DNA of 64,000 bases from positions 1,426,001-1,490,000 of the forward strand of contig NZ_SDWJ01000001.1 of assembly GCF_009769755.1 (NCBI RefSeq). Reading direction: 5' to 3'. A model generated the notes under the pieces. It was not told the origin of the DNA. It made no database searches and was given only the letters and a program-made list of their open reading frames with translations. Below are positions 54,965-63,806 of this stretch, piece by piece. Source of the DNA: Sphingorhabdus profundilacus (lineage in GTDB: Bacteria > Pseudomonadota > Alphaproteobacteria > Sphingomonadales > Sphingomonadaceae). Numbering within the stretch: the stretch's first letter is position 1; each line of letters opens with the position of its first letter. The position numbers and the translations under genes were made by a program.

Positions 54965-56203
54965 TCAGATGCTGGCCGTGCCTGCCGCCAGTTCCTTCAG
55001 GGTGATCGACGTGTCAGCCAACTGCTCCTTTGTAAAGCGCATACCTTCGACGACCAGCGCTTTTCCCTGCACATAATCCTTGGTCATATTGACGCAATCC
55101 AGTGCAACGACTTTGCCGCCTTTCAGGTAGATCACCGAAAAACTGCGTGTTTGCGGATCGCCCCTGACAACATGATCGTCATATCCTACCGACAGGCCCA
55201 CGGTTTGTAGCCGCAAATCATATTGGTTGGACCAGAACCAGGGTACCGAGTGATAGACCGTAAGTTCGCCAACGATGCTTTTGGCAACCGTATTGGCCAT
55301 ATCATTGGCATTCTGGACCGATTCGACCCGCATAACCACGCCCCCGGCAAAGCTATTCGAATGGGCAGCACAGTCGCCGATTGCGAAGATATCGGGCAGT
55401 GAGGTGCGGCAATTTGCGTCGACATCGACCCCAGCGCCACCCGCCGCCCCTGCATTCAACAGTGGTGCAACCGCGGGGATGATACCGATTCCGACTATCA
55501 CCATCTGTGCGGCAATAACCTCACCATCGGAAAGACGGACACCTTCCACATTATCGTTACCCGTCAACGCCTCAACGGTCACACCCAACCTTATTTCCAC
55601 GCCATGTGCGCGGTGCTCCGCTTCGAAAAAGCGCGACAATTCCTCTCCTGCGACACGGGCAAGGACACGATCCATCGCTTCAAGGACCACCACCTGCTTA
55701 CCCATCTTTCGCAAGACAGCCGCCGCCTCAAGACCTATATATCCGCCCCCGATGATCGCAACGCGGGCAACATCGTCAAGTTCGCAGATCATTGCATCAA
55801 CGTCCGACTTGTTCCGAACGACGTGCACGCCCGCCAATTGTGATCCATCGCACAATAGCCGACGCGGAGAGCCACCGGTTGCCCAAAGCATTTGGCCATA
55901 ACCGATTTGCTCGCCATCCGAAAATGCGACTGTATGCGCGACAGGATCAACGCTTTCAACGCGCTTGCCCAACAGCATATCAATCGAACGCTCCGCCCAA
56001 AAGGCGGGAGGGCGGATCAATATCCGCTCAAATGCCTTTTCCCCAGCAAAGTAATCCTTTGACAGCGGCGGGCGCTCATAGGGATATTCCGCCTCATCAC
56101 CAATAATGGCGACGGTGCCTTCAAACTTGGCTTGGCGCAGCGCAATTGCCGCCTGTGCGCCACTATGGCCGCCGCCGACAATTAACACGTCATAATGCTG
56201 CAT
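54965..56203 (-). CDS. FAD-dependent NAD(P)H:ferredoxin reductase
   Basis: 412 residues, two Rossmann folds: [24 protein letters not shown] (FAD), [48 protein letters not shown] (NAD), [11 protein letters not shown]. The C-terminal domain [21 protein letters not shown] is that of oxygenase-coupled ferredoxin reductases (rubredoxin/putidaredoxin reductase-like). Position upstream of helicase and fdxA suggests FdxA as possible electron acceptor (inference). Confidence 0.87.
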   Translation of the reverse strand: MQHYDVLIVGGGHSGAQAAIALRQAKFEGTVAIIGDEAEYPYERPPLSKDYFAGEKAFERILIRPPAFWAERSIDMLLGKRVESVDPVAHTVAFSDGEQIGYGQMLWATGGSPRRLLCDGSQLAGVHVVRNKSDVDAMICELDDVARVAIIGGGYIGLEAAAVLRKMGKQVVVLEAMDRVLARVAGEELSRFFEAEHRAHGVEIRLGVTVEALTGNDNVEGVRLSDGEVIAAQMVIVGIGIIPAVAPLLNAGAAGGAGVDVDANCRTSLPDIFAIGDCAAHSNSFAGGVVMRVESVQNANDMANTVAKSIVGELTVYHSVPWFWSNQYDLRLQTVGLSVGYDDHVVRGDPQTRSFSVIYLKGGKVVALDCVNMTKDYVQGKALVVEGMRFTKEQLADTSITLKELAAGTASI

Positions 56204-56310
56204 TTGACCGCATCCTTATTTCCCATTCTTTGGATTAGCGGTAGGCAGATGACATCAGAATTGCCAGCCCTAAGCTTGCAGAACTGCCAAATAGATGGCA
56301 GGACATTGCC

Positions 56311-57477
56311 ATGACAACATATATGAATCTAGATTTTGGCCTCGGTGAAAATGCCGAGATGATTCGCGACACCACGCACCGATTCGCCACCGACAAAATT
56401 GCGCCTTTGGCTGCAAAAATCGACGCAGATGACTGGTTTCCGCGTGACGAATTGTGGACCGCTATGGGCGATCTAGGTCTGCACGGCCTAACCGTTGGTG
56501 AAGAAGATGGCGGCTTGGGGTTTGGCTATCTGGAACATGTCGTCGCTGTGGAGGAAGTCAGCCGTGCGTCGGCATCGATCGGTTTGTCCTATGGCGCGCA
56601 TTCCAACCTGTGCGTCAATCAAATCCGTCGCTGGGCATCTGCGGAGCAAAAGGCGAAGTATCTGCCCAAGCTGATTTCCGGCGAGCATGTCGGTAGTCTG
56701 GCGATGTCGGAAGCAGGCGCCGGATCGGACGTTGTTTCAATGAAGCTAAAGGCCGACGCCGTTCAGGGCGGATATGTGCTGAACGGGACGAAATTCTGGA
56801 TCACCAACGCCCCTTATGCCGACACGCTGGTCGTCTATGCCAAGACATCGCCGGAAGCCGGTTCGCGCGGCATAACCGCTTTTCTGATTGAAAAGGAAAT
56901 GGAAGGTTTCTCGATCGGTCAGAAGATCGATAAAATGGGTATGCGCGGCTCTCCGACGGCAGAGCTTGTTTTCAACGACTGTTTTGTCAGCGAAGAACAG
57001 ATTATCGGACCGCTGCACGGTGGTGTCGGTGTGCTGATGTCCGGGCTGGATTATGAGCGGGTCGTGCTTGCCGGGTTGCAACTTGGTATCATGCAAGCGT
57101 GCCTTGATGTTGTCCTGCCGTTCGTGCGTGAGCGGCAGCAGTTCGGCAAACCCATCGGCGCGTTCCAATTGATGCAAGGCAAAATTGCCGACATGTATGT
57201 CGCGCTGAATTCGGCGCGTGCCTATACTTACGCCGTTGCCCGCGCCTGTGACTCTGGCCAGACCACGAGATTTGATGCCGCGGGCGTGATTTTGCTCGCC
57301 TCGGAAAATGCGGTGCGAGTCGCCGGTGAAGCTATTCAGGCACTCGGCGGTGCTGGGTATACCAAAGATTGGCCAGTTGAACGGCTGTTCCGCGATGCGA
57401 AGCTGCTCGATATTGGCGCAGGTACCAACGAGATCCGCCGGATGCTGATCGGGCGGGAATTGATCGGCGCAGCGTGA
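56311..57477 (+). CDS. ivd: Isovaleryl-CoA dehydrogenase
   Basis: 388-residue acyl-CoA dehydrogenase: SLAMSEAGAGSDVVSM, FWITNAPYADTLVVYAKT, MGMRGSPTAELVFNDCFV, the catalytic glutamate at about 248 in SGLDYERVVLA, the IVD-type position, and GAGTNEIRRMLIGREL. Oxidises isovaleryl-CoA to 3-methylcrotonyl-CoA in leucine breakdown, FAD-dependent with ETF. Its stop overlaps the start of the next gene (GTGA). No methylcrotonyl-CoA carboxylase is in the window. Confidence 0.92.
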   Translation: MTTYMNLDFGLGENAEMIRDTTHRFATDKIAPLAAKIDADDWFPRDELWTAMGDLGLHGLTVGEEDGGLGFGYLEHVVAVEEVSRASASIGLSYGAHSNLCVNQIRRWASAEQKAKYLPKLISGEHVGSLAMSEAGAGSDVVSMKLKADAVQGGYVLNGTKFWITNAPYADTLVVYAKTSPEAGSRGITAFLIEKEMEGFSIGQKIDKMGMRGSPTAELVFNDCFVSEEQIIGPLHGGVGVLMSGLDYERVVLAGLQLGIMQACLDVVLPFVRERQQFGKPIGAFQLMQGKIADMYVALNSARAYTYAVARACDSGQTTRFDAAGVILLASENAVRVAGEAIQALGGAGYTKDWPVERLFRDAKLLDIGAGTNEIRRMLIGRELIGAA

Positions 57478-58211
57478 GCAGCCGTCCCGTCCTTGGCGTA
57501 ATTGCTTGCAATCGCATTGTTGGCACCGAAAGCGCGCAGGCGGTGATGGACCGTTATATCCGTTCCGCTATGCGGTATGCCAATGTCGCGGCGCTGATTG
57601 TGCCGTCGCTACCTGATCTCATGACCGCAGCAGAAGTCGCGCCGAGGCTTGACGGCATATTGCTGACCGGCAGCCCGTCCAATGTCGGCACACGGCGCTA
57701 TGGAGCGGATGGCGGCGAAGGGCCATTCGATGATGCACGCGACGAAATCGCCATTTCAATGGTGGATCGAATGATCGACGCACAAAAACCTGTCTTCGGC
57801 ATTTGTCGGGGTTTTCAAGAAATCAACGTGGCCATGGGAGGAACATTGCGCCGCGACACCAGTACCAGTGATGAACTCATCAGGCACCATGCGCCGGATG
57901 GCGTCAGTTTTGATGCCATGTTCAGCCACAGGCACCCCGTTGAACTGGTCGGTGGGGGCTTGCTCGCCAACGCTTATTCCAAAGCCGGGCTCGATGTGAA
58001 CTCCGTCCATTATCAAGGTATCGGGCAATTGGGCGAAGGTTTGTCGGTCGAGGCCCGCTCGCCCGATGGCCTGATCGAAGCATATAGCGCCCGACCCAAT
58101 GGGGCACCGTTGCTAGCCGTGCAATGGCATCCTGAATGGGGCACCGAAAATGACCCGGATTCGCAAACCTATTTTCACCTGCTGGGAAAGGCGTTAAGAG
58201 GGGAGCTATGA
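57474..58211 (+). CDS. Gamma-glutamyl-gamma-aminobutyrate hydrolase family protein (class I amidotransferase-like)
   Basis: 245 residues, peptidase C26: ILLTGSPSNVGTRRYG, the nucleophile in FGICRGFQEINVAMGG, HRHPVEL, VNSVHYQGI and VQWHPEW with the catalytic His/Glu. The PuuD branch cleaves gamma-glutamyl-GABA in putrescine breakdown. With the aminotransferase after it and pot-type transporter genes convergent downstream, a polyamine-use locus is likely. Start is GTG at 57474 overlapping the ivd stop. Confidence 0.88.
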   Translation: MSSRPVLGVIACNRIVGTESAQAVMDRYIRSAMRYANVAALIVPSLPDLMTAAEVAPRLDGILLTGSPSNVGTRRYGADGGEGPFDDARDEIAISMVDRMIDAQKPVFGICRGFQEINVAMGGTLRRDTSTSDELIRHHAPDGVSFDAMFSHRHPVELVGGGLLANAYSKAGLDVNSVHYQGIGQLGEGLSVEARSPDGLIEAYSARPNGAPLLAVQWHPEWGTENDPDSQTYFHLLGKALRGEL

Positions 58212-58383
58212 ACTGTTGTGTCACCCGTTATAACCGCTACCAGGCGCGAATAGGCTTTTCACCCTGATATCCCTTTGAATCGCGCAGAAGCCGGTAGCCC
58301 GCCAGATTTTGAATGCAGCATCTACCGTGAAGTTTCAGCGCACTCTTTGCTCGCTGTGCAAACCCATTTCAAAGGATAGATTT

Positions 58384-59772
58384 ATGCCCCGTAATTATGA
58401 CATCGCCGAACTTCGTCGTCTCGACATTGCCCATCATCTTCCAGCACAAGCCGACTGGCAGGAAATTGAAGATTTGGGCGGCAGCCGGATCATCACCCAT
58501 GCCGACGGATGTTACATCCATGATGGCGACGGCAATCGCATTTTGGATGGCATGGCAGGTCTGTGGTGCGTCAATATCGGTTATGGTCGCGACGAGCTGG
58601 CCGACGTTGCTCGCGAACAAATGCTGGAGCTGCCTTATTATAACAGCTTCTTCAAAACCGCGAACCCGCCTGCCGTCATGCTGGCGGATAAGATTGCGAG
58701 CCTGACGGGTGGTCGTCTGCCCCATGTGTTCTTCAACAGCTCCGGTTCCGAAGCCAATGACACGATCTTGCGTATGGTTCGCCACTATTGGCAAGTGAAG
58801 GGCCAGCACAGTCGAACCATCTTGATTAGTCGCCACAATGCCTATCATGGCTCGACCGTCGCTGGTGTCAGCATGGGCGGGATGAAGGCGATGCATGGTC
58901 AGGGCTTCCCTGCCCCCGGCATTTTGCCGCTTTCCGGTATCGAACATGTTCGCCAACCTTATTGGTATAATGAAGGCCGGGATATGACTCCCGAGGATTT
59001 CGGCACCGCTTGCGCTCAGGCTATCGAAGACAAAATTATCGAAGTGGGGCCGGAAAATGTCGCCGCCTTTATCGGTGAGCCAGTGCAAGGTGCAGGCGGC
59101 GTCATCATTCCGCCCGCCAATTATTGGCCGCAGGTCGAAGCCATCTGTCGCAAATATGGTATCCTGCTGGTTTGTGACGAGGTCATTTGCGGTTTCGGCC
59201 GGACCGGCAATATGTGGGGCCATGAAACAGTTGGCGTCAAACCTGATATCATTGCGATGGCCAAGGGTCTTTCGTCAGGATATCTGCCCATATCTGCCGT
59301 GGCGGTCAGTGCCGAAATCATCGCGGTTATGAAAACTGGCGGTGATTTTGTGCATGGATATACCTATTCCGGTCATCCGGTCGCATCCGCAGTCGCTCTT
59401 CGGAACATCGAAATCATGGAACGCGAAGGATTGGTCGAACGGACGCGCAGCGAAACCGGACCATATCTGGCAAAGGCTCTCGCGACTTTGAACGACCATC
59501 CGCTGGTCGGCGAAGCGCGTTCCGTCGGGCTGCTTGGAGCAGTTGAGATTGTAGCAGACAAATCGACAGGCGCTCGCTTTGGCGGAGCGGAGGGAACCGC
59601 AGGACCAATGGTGCGCGACATCTGTATTCGCAACGGCCTGATGGTTCGCGGCATTCGCGACAGCATTGTCATGTGCCCGCCACTAATCATCTCTACCAGC
59701 CAAATTGACGATCTGGTCGGCATAATTTCGAAATCGCTGGACGAAGCGGAGCCGAAGTTAAGGGCGATCTGA
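58384..59772 (+). CDS. Class III aminotransferase, putrescine/omega-amino acid type
   Basis: 462 residues. PLP fold type I with HNAYHGSTVAGVSMGG, GEPVQGAGGVIIPP, LLVCDEVICGFGRTG and the cofactor lysine in MAKGLSSGYLPISAV. Closest in pattern to SpuC (putrescine:pyruvate aminotransferase) and related omega-transaminases. The ATG at 58384 follows AAAGGA at seven bases; the frame runs 25 codons further upstream. It may take putrescine or GABA; not certain. Confidence 0.87.
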   Translation: MPRNYDIAELRRLDIAHHLPAQADWQEIEDLGGSRIITHADGCYIHDGDGNRILDGMAGLWCVNIGYGRDELADVAREQMLELPYYNSFFKTANPPAVMLADKIASLTGGRLPHVFFNSSGSEANDTILRMVRHYWQVKGQHSRTILISRHNAYHGSTVAGVSMGGMKAMHGQGFPAPGILPLSGIEHVRQPYWYNEGRDMTPEDFGTACAQAIEDKIIEVGPENVAAFIGEPVQGAGGVIIPPANYWPQVEAICRKYGILLVCDEVICGFGRTGNMWGHETVGVKPDIIAMAKGLSSGYLPISAVAVSAEIIAVMKTGGDFVHGYTYSGHPVASAVALRNIEIMEREGLVERTRSETGPYLAKALATLNDHPLVGEARSVGLLGAVEIVADKSTGARFGGAEGTAGPMVRDICIRNGLMVRGIRDSIVMCPPLIISTSQIDDLVGIISKSLDEAEPKLRAI

Positions 59773-59822
59773 TCGTTTCCGGAAGTTTGTTCCGATTAGA
59801 CCCTAATATACCGCGAGATCAC

Positions 59823-60644
59823 ATGACCTATATTTCAATCAAACGTGCGACAATCGCACTCATATTAGCGCCCGCTATGGTTTTGGGCACATCGCCCGTC
59901 GCTGCGGCCGCGCCCGGTGCCCCTAAAGCCAAGCCACCGGTTCTGACATGCACCACAACCACGCCGGAGGGACTGTCTTATTCGGTCATTAAAGCCGGGA
60001 AAGGCGAAAAACCCGGAGCGGATGCGAAAGTAAAGGTCAACTATAAAGGCATGCTGACATCTGATGGCAGCATGTTCGATTCCGGCGAGGGCACAGAATT
60101 CAAAGTCGGTGCGGTTATCGCCGGTTTCGCCCAAGGCTTGCAACTGATGCAACCGGGCAGCAGCTTCCGCTTCTGCATCCCTTCCAAGCTCGGATATGGA
60201 GAAAATGGTTCTGGGCCAATCCCTGCCAATGCCGATCTGGTATTTGAAGTAGATCTGTTGTCGTTCACGTCGCCGCCACCCAAGCCGATCATACCGGTCG
60301 CGCAGCGCGCTTGTGATACGACTACCGGGTCCGGATTACGCTATTTTGTCATTCAATCGGGAACAGGGGAAATTCCCACAGCATCGGATATGGCATTGGT
60401 CGATTTTGCAACATTCGATGCAAAAACTGGCGTCACGCTGGAACAACGCGAATGGGAAAAGATCACATTGGCCCAAGCTACTCCGGTATTTGTTGAAGCG
60501 TTGAAACTGATGAAAGCAGGTTCAAGCTACACCTTTTGCTTGCCGGTACCAAAAACCGACGTGGCGAAGGATCCGGCGACACCGGAGATAAACATCAGGA
60601 TAAATCTAATTGATGTGCGGCCTGCGCCTGAACTGGATTTCTAG
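59823..60644 (+). CDS. Periplasmic FKBP-type peptidyl-prolyl isomerase, two domains
   Basis: 273 residues. Signal peptide (to ~33, PVAAAA). First FKBP domain keeps most active-site residues: VNYKGML, MFDSGEG, GAVIAGFAQGLQLMQPGSSFRF, KLGYGE and FEVDLLSF (the floor tryptophan is phenylalanine). The second domain (~165-273, CDTTTGSGL to INIRINLIDV) follows the same plan but lacks the FD and YG residues, so it is probably inactive. Each domain has a matching cysteine pair (LTCTTTT/FRFCIPS; RACDTTT/YTFCLPV) that could form a disulfide. The TAG stop lies in the repeat element that follows. Confidence 0.88.
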   Translation: MTYISIKRATIALILAPAMVLGTSPVAAAAPGAPKAKPPVLTCTTTTPEGLSYSVIKAGKGEKPGADAKVKVNYKGMLTSDGSMFDSGEGTEFKVGAVIAGFAQGLQLMQPGSSFRFCIPSKLGYGENGSGPIPANADLVFEVDLLSFTSPPPKPIIPVAQRACDTTTGSGLRYFVIQSGTGEIPTASDMALVDFATFDAKTGVTLEQREWEKITLAQATPVFVEALKLMKAGSSYTFCLPVPKTDVAKDPATPEINIRINLIDVRPAPELDF

Positions 60645-60921
60645 GGTCAGGACCTAGGGTCAGGACCACTGAAATACACTTGCGAGGCGTCAAAATGGCT
60701 TCGATCTCGAACCAAATTGCGCTTGCCGGTAGAATGACTATCGGCGGCGCGCATTTTGGTTCGATATCTTCGCCATTTTGACGTCCGAAGGATTTGACCC
60801 ATTTTGCAGATGGCCGCGTCAGAAAACCTTGAGATACATCTAAGTCCCTGCGGCTTCCTTCCTTGCCCTGTGCAAAATGGCCTCAAACCTCGCAAGTGTA
60901 TTTAAGTGGTCCTGACCCTAG
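60641..60921. mobile_element. MITE-like element of the CTAGGGTCAGGACC repeat family
   Basis: 281 bases between two convergent genes. Its ends are inverted repeats of 34 bases with one mismatch (60654-60687 and 60888-60921), starting CTAGGGTCAGGACCACT and running into AAATACACTTGCGAGG. The left end carries a 13-base tandem duplication (CTAGGGTCAGGAC twice). Inside is a second inverted pair, CGTCAAAATGGC...CGAACCAAA (60688-60716 against 60752-60783), so the element can fold into nested hairpins. No coding frame. Both flanking genes take their TAG stop from its CTAG ends. RAYT-related origin is a guess. Confidence 0.8.
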
Positions 60922-62048
60922 CTCAAAAGGACGACCGGGCTATCGGCGCGCCAGTGCATGCTGACCTTGTCGTCCCAGGTGAAGTCCTCCTGGTCATGGC
61001 GGGACAGGTTAGGCCGCGAAACGCGGATAACCTGCCCGCCCTCGAGCTGAATTTCGTACAGCGTGATATCGCCTAAATAGCTCATGCCCTTGATTGTGCC
61101 ACGGGCAAGATTATGCCCATCGGGTGCATCTTGTGCCGCGGCGCGAATGGCTTTTCCTGCACCGGGAACGTGGAGATAGATTTTCTCGGGCCGCAATGCG
61201 ACCCATACATCAGCGCCATGTGGGCCAGTGACACCGTGGTTGAGGTAGATTTTTCCAAGCCCGGGGCAATCAACCGCAGCCTTGTCCGGTTCATCCAATG
61301 TCAATTTGCCCTCAAATATATTTACTGACCCGACAAAGTCCGCAACGAAGCGGTTGGCGGGATATTCATAGAGATCGGATGGCCCGGCCAGTTGCGCGAC
61401 CTCACCTTTATTGATGACCGCTACACGGCTGGCCATAGACAATGCCTCATCCTGGTCATGCGTGACGGTAACGAATGTAATCCCGACCTTGTCCTGCAAG
61501 TCCGAAAGTTCAAATTGCATCTGTGCGCGCAGCTTCGCATCCAGCGCCGAAAGCGGTTCATCCAGCAACAAAACCTTCGGCCGCATAACGAGGCTGCGGG
61601 CCAAGGCGACACGTTGCCGCTGTCCACCCGACATCTGGTCAGGCATCCTGTCTTCAAACCCGCCCAGCTTTACCAGTTCCAAAGCCTCTGCCACGCGGTC
61701 CCTGATTTCGCCCTTGCCAACCCCTGCAATCCGCAAGCCATAACCCACATTATCAGTGACGTTCATGTGCGGAAACACCGCGTAGCTTTGGAACACCATG
61801 TTGACCGGCCGTTTGTTCGGCGGCACCAGACTCATATCCTGACCATCAATGATGATCTGTCCTTCAGTCGGCATTTCAAAGCCGGCAATCATACGCAACA
61901 AAGTCGTCTTGCCGCAGCCGGAAGGGCCGAGCAGCACAAAAAATTCACCCGCCAGAATGTCGAGGCTGATATTGTCGACCGCCGTGACCTTGCCAAAGCG
62001 TTTGGACACGTTGCGGATCTGGATGATGGGCTGTTTTGTTTCGGGCAT
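60918..62048 (-). CDS. potA: Polyamine ABC transporter ATP-binding protein
   Basis: 376 residues: Walker A GPSGCGKT (41-48), Q-loop FQSYAVFPHMNV, signature MSGGQRQRVALARSL, Walker B KVLLLDEPLSALDAKLR, H-loop THDQDEALSM, and a C-terminal TOBE domain (FEGKLTLDE, VALRPEKIYLHV). Putrescine/spermidine PotA/PotG type. ATG at 62048 overlaps the permease stop (TAATG) with GGAG eight bases before; the long upstream frame is not real. Stop TAG lies in the repeat element. Confidence 0.93.
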   Translation of the reverse strand: MPETKQPIIQIRNVSKRFGKVTAVDNISLDILAGEFFVLLGPSGCGKTTLLRMIAGFEMPTEGQIIIDGQDMSLVPPNKRPVNMVFQSYAVFPHMNVTDNVGYGLRIAGVGKGEIRDRVAEALELVKLGGFEDRMPDQMSGGQRQRVALARSLVMRPKVLLLDEPLSALDAKLRAQMQFELSDLQDKVGITFVTVTHDQDEALSMASRVAVINKGEVAQLAGPSDLYEYPANRFVADFVGSVNIFEGKLTLDEPDKAAVDCPGLGKIYLNHGVTGPHGADVWVALRPEKIYLHVPGAGKAIRAAAQDAPDGHNLARGTIKGMSYLGDITLYEIQLEGGQVIRVSRPNLSRHDQEDFTWDDKVSMHWRADSPVVLLS

Positions 62049-62890
62049 TAGTGAGTCTCCGTAATACCCTTCACCCCTTGCACCTTCAGTGCAATGAAGG
62101 TGAGGATGACGGTCAATAGGATGAGCAAAGTCGAGGCGGCGTTCACTTCGGGTGTGACCGAAAAGCGTACCATGGAATAGACCTTTACCGGGAACGTGAT
62201 GGTATCGGGGCCGCTCGTGAAAAATGTAATCACGAAATCGTCGAGGCTGAGGGTAAAGGCAAGCAACGCCCCGGCGACAAGGCCTGGCTGAATATGCGGC
62301 AAAAGAACATCGCGAAAGGCTTGCCACTCGGTCGCCCCCAAATCCTTCGCCGCCTCTTCCTCCTCCTTGTTAAAACTGGCCAGCCGGGCGCGCACGACCA
62401 TGGCTACGAACGGGAAGCAGAAAGTGATGTGGGCGATCGTAATCGCCGACAGGTTAAGTGGCCACATGAGATCGGTTGGCCATTCGACCTTGGCGAAGAA
62501 GATCAGGAAAGCGACGCCAAGGCAAATTTCCGGCACGATGATGGGCAACGACATCGTGCCTTCGACAAGACCCTTGAACGGAAATCGGAACCGCCAGAGC
62601 ATGACCGCAGCCAAAGCCCCGATAACGAGGCTGATGATCGTTGCCAGAAAAGCGATCGTCAGCGAATTGACCAACGCCTCCACCAGACTGTCGTTATTGA
62701 GTGCTTTTTCGTAATATTTAAGCGTGAAGCCTTTCCACACGACATTGCGCTTGCTGTCGTTGAAGCTGAAAACCATCAAAACGAGCAACGGCGCATACAG
62801 AAACAACATGGTCAGGCCGACCCAACCGCGCATCCATAGCTTTCGGGTATATTCGAGCGGTGCAATCGGTGCAGAGCGGAACAAAGCCAT
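62048..62890 (-). CDS. Polyamine ABC transporter permease (PotC/PotI type)
   Basis: 280 residues, six membrane helices: GLTMLFLYAPLLVLMVFSF at the start, SLPIIVPEICLGVAFLIFF, and the EAA loop KEEEEAAKDLGATEWQAFRDVLLPHIQPGLVAGALLAFTLSLDDFVITFF, the ATPase contact. It begins on the last base of the sister permease stop (TGATG at 62888-62892) and its stop overlaps potA, so all are coupled. Confidence 0.92.
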   Translation of the reverse strand: MALFRSAPIAPLEYTRKLWMRGWVGLTMLFLYAPLLVLMVFSFNDSKRNVVWKGFTLKYYEKALNNDSLVEALVNSLTIAFLATIISLVIGALAAVMLWRFRFPFKGLVEGTMSLPIIVPEICLGVAFLIFFAKVEWPTDLMWPLNLSAITIAHITFCFPFVAMVVRARLASFNKEEEEAAKDLGATEWQAFRDVLLPHIQPGLVAGALLAFTLSLDDFVITFFTSGPDTITFPVKVYSMVRFSVTPEVNAASTLLILLTVILTFIALKVQGVKGITETH

Positions 62891-63804
62891 CAGCGCACCT
62901 CTTTCGTCTTGTTCGCTTTCATCGATTGCAGGGCAATCAGGATGAACATCGCATAGATCAGCAAGAACGAGAGCGCCGCGCCAAAAGGCCAGTCGTTGGC
63001 GCGTTTGAACTGCCGTTCGATGACGTTGGCGATCATCTGGCTATCGGTCCCGCCCATAAGGTCGGGTGTCAAATACGCCCCCAACGCCGGGACGAGCGTG
63101 ATCATGACACCGGCAACAATCCCCGGCGCGGCAAGCGGTACTACAATCTGCATGAATGTCTTGAAATGCCCTGCCCCCAGATCGAGGCTGGCCTCGATCA
63201 GGCTTTTGTCCAGCCGGTCAAGCGCGGAATAGAGCGGCAGGACCATGAACGGGAGGTGCACATAGACCAGCCCCAATACAACGGCGAAATTGTTATAGAG
63301 CAACTGGATTGGCGTCCATGCCTCCAACGGTTGCATTCCAACCAAAGTCCGCAGCCAGCTGGCACCCTCCCAAAGTCCACCCAGTCCTTTGTTCATATAG
63401 CCATTTGTTCCCATCAAAGCCATCAATGCATAGGTACGGATCAGCAAATTGGTCCAGAAAGGGAGCATGATACCAAGCAACAGCCAGGGCCGCCATTTAG
63501 GGGCGGCAAAGGTGATGGCCATGGCGACGGGAAAGCCGATAATTAGGCAGATAAGTGTTGTAAGCGCCGCAACCGCAAGGCTTTTGAGGAATATCGACAG
63601 ATACAGCCATTCGATTGCGCGTTTATAATTATCGAGTGTTCCGGAAATATTGATATCGGCAGGGCCTGCATTCTCGCCAAAGCTATAGAGCCAGACGATA
63701 GCCATGGGCGCCACAAAGAACAGGGCGAGCCAGAACACCGGCACCGACGCAATCGCGGCGAATGGCTTTTTCTGGCTTTTCCAGTCCTGCAACGCCCCCG
63801 ACAT
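62890..63804 (-). CDS. Polyamine ABC transporter permease (PotB/PotH type)
   Basis: 304 residues, six membrane helices with FWLALFFVAPMAIVWLYSFGE, LLLGIMLPFWTNLLIRTYALMALMG and the EAA segment DKSLIEASLDLGAGHFKTFMQIVVPLAAPGIVAGVMITLVPALGAYLTPDLMGG. With the second permease it forms the channel. Begins two bases after the binding-protein stop. Confidence 0.92.
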   Translation of the reverse strand: MSGALQDWKSQKKPFAAIASVPVFWLALFFVAPMAIVWLYSFGENAGPADINISGTLDNYKRAIEWLYLSIFLKSLAVAALTTLICLIIGFPVAMAITFAAPKWRPWLLLGIMLPFWTNLLIRTYALMALMGTNGYMNKGLGGLWEGASWLRTLVGMQPLEAWTPIQLLYNNFAVVLGLVYVHLPFMVLPLYSALDRLDKSLIEASLDLGAGHFKTFMQIVVPLAAPGIVAGVMITLVPALGAYLTPDLMGGTDSQMIANVIERQFKRANDWPFGAALSFLLIYAMFILIALQSMKANKTKEVR

Positions 63805-63806
63805 GA

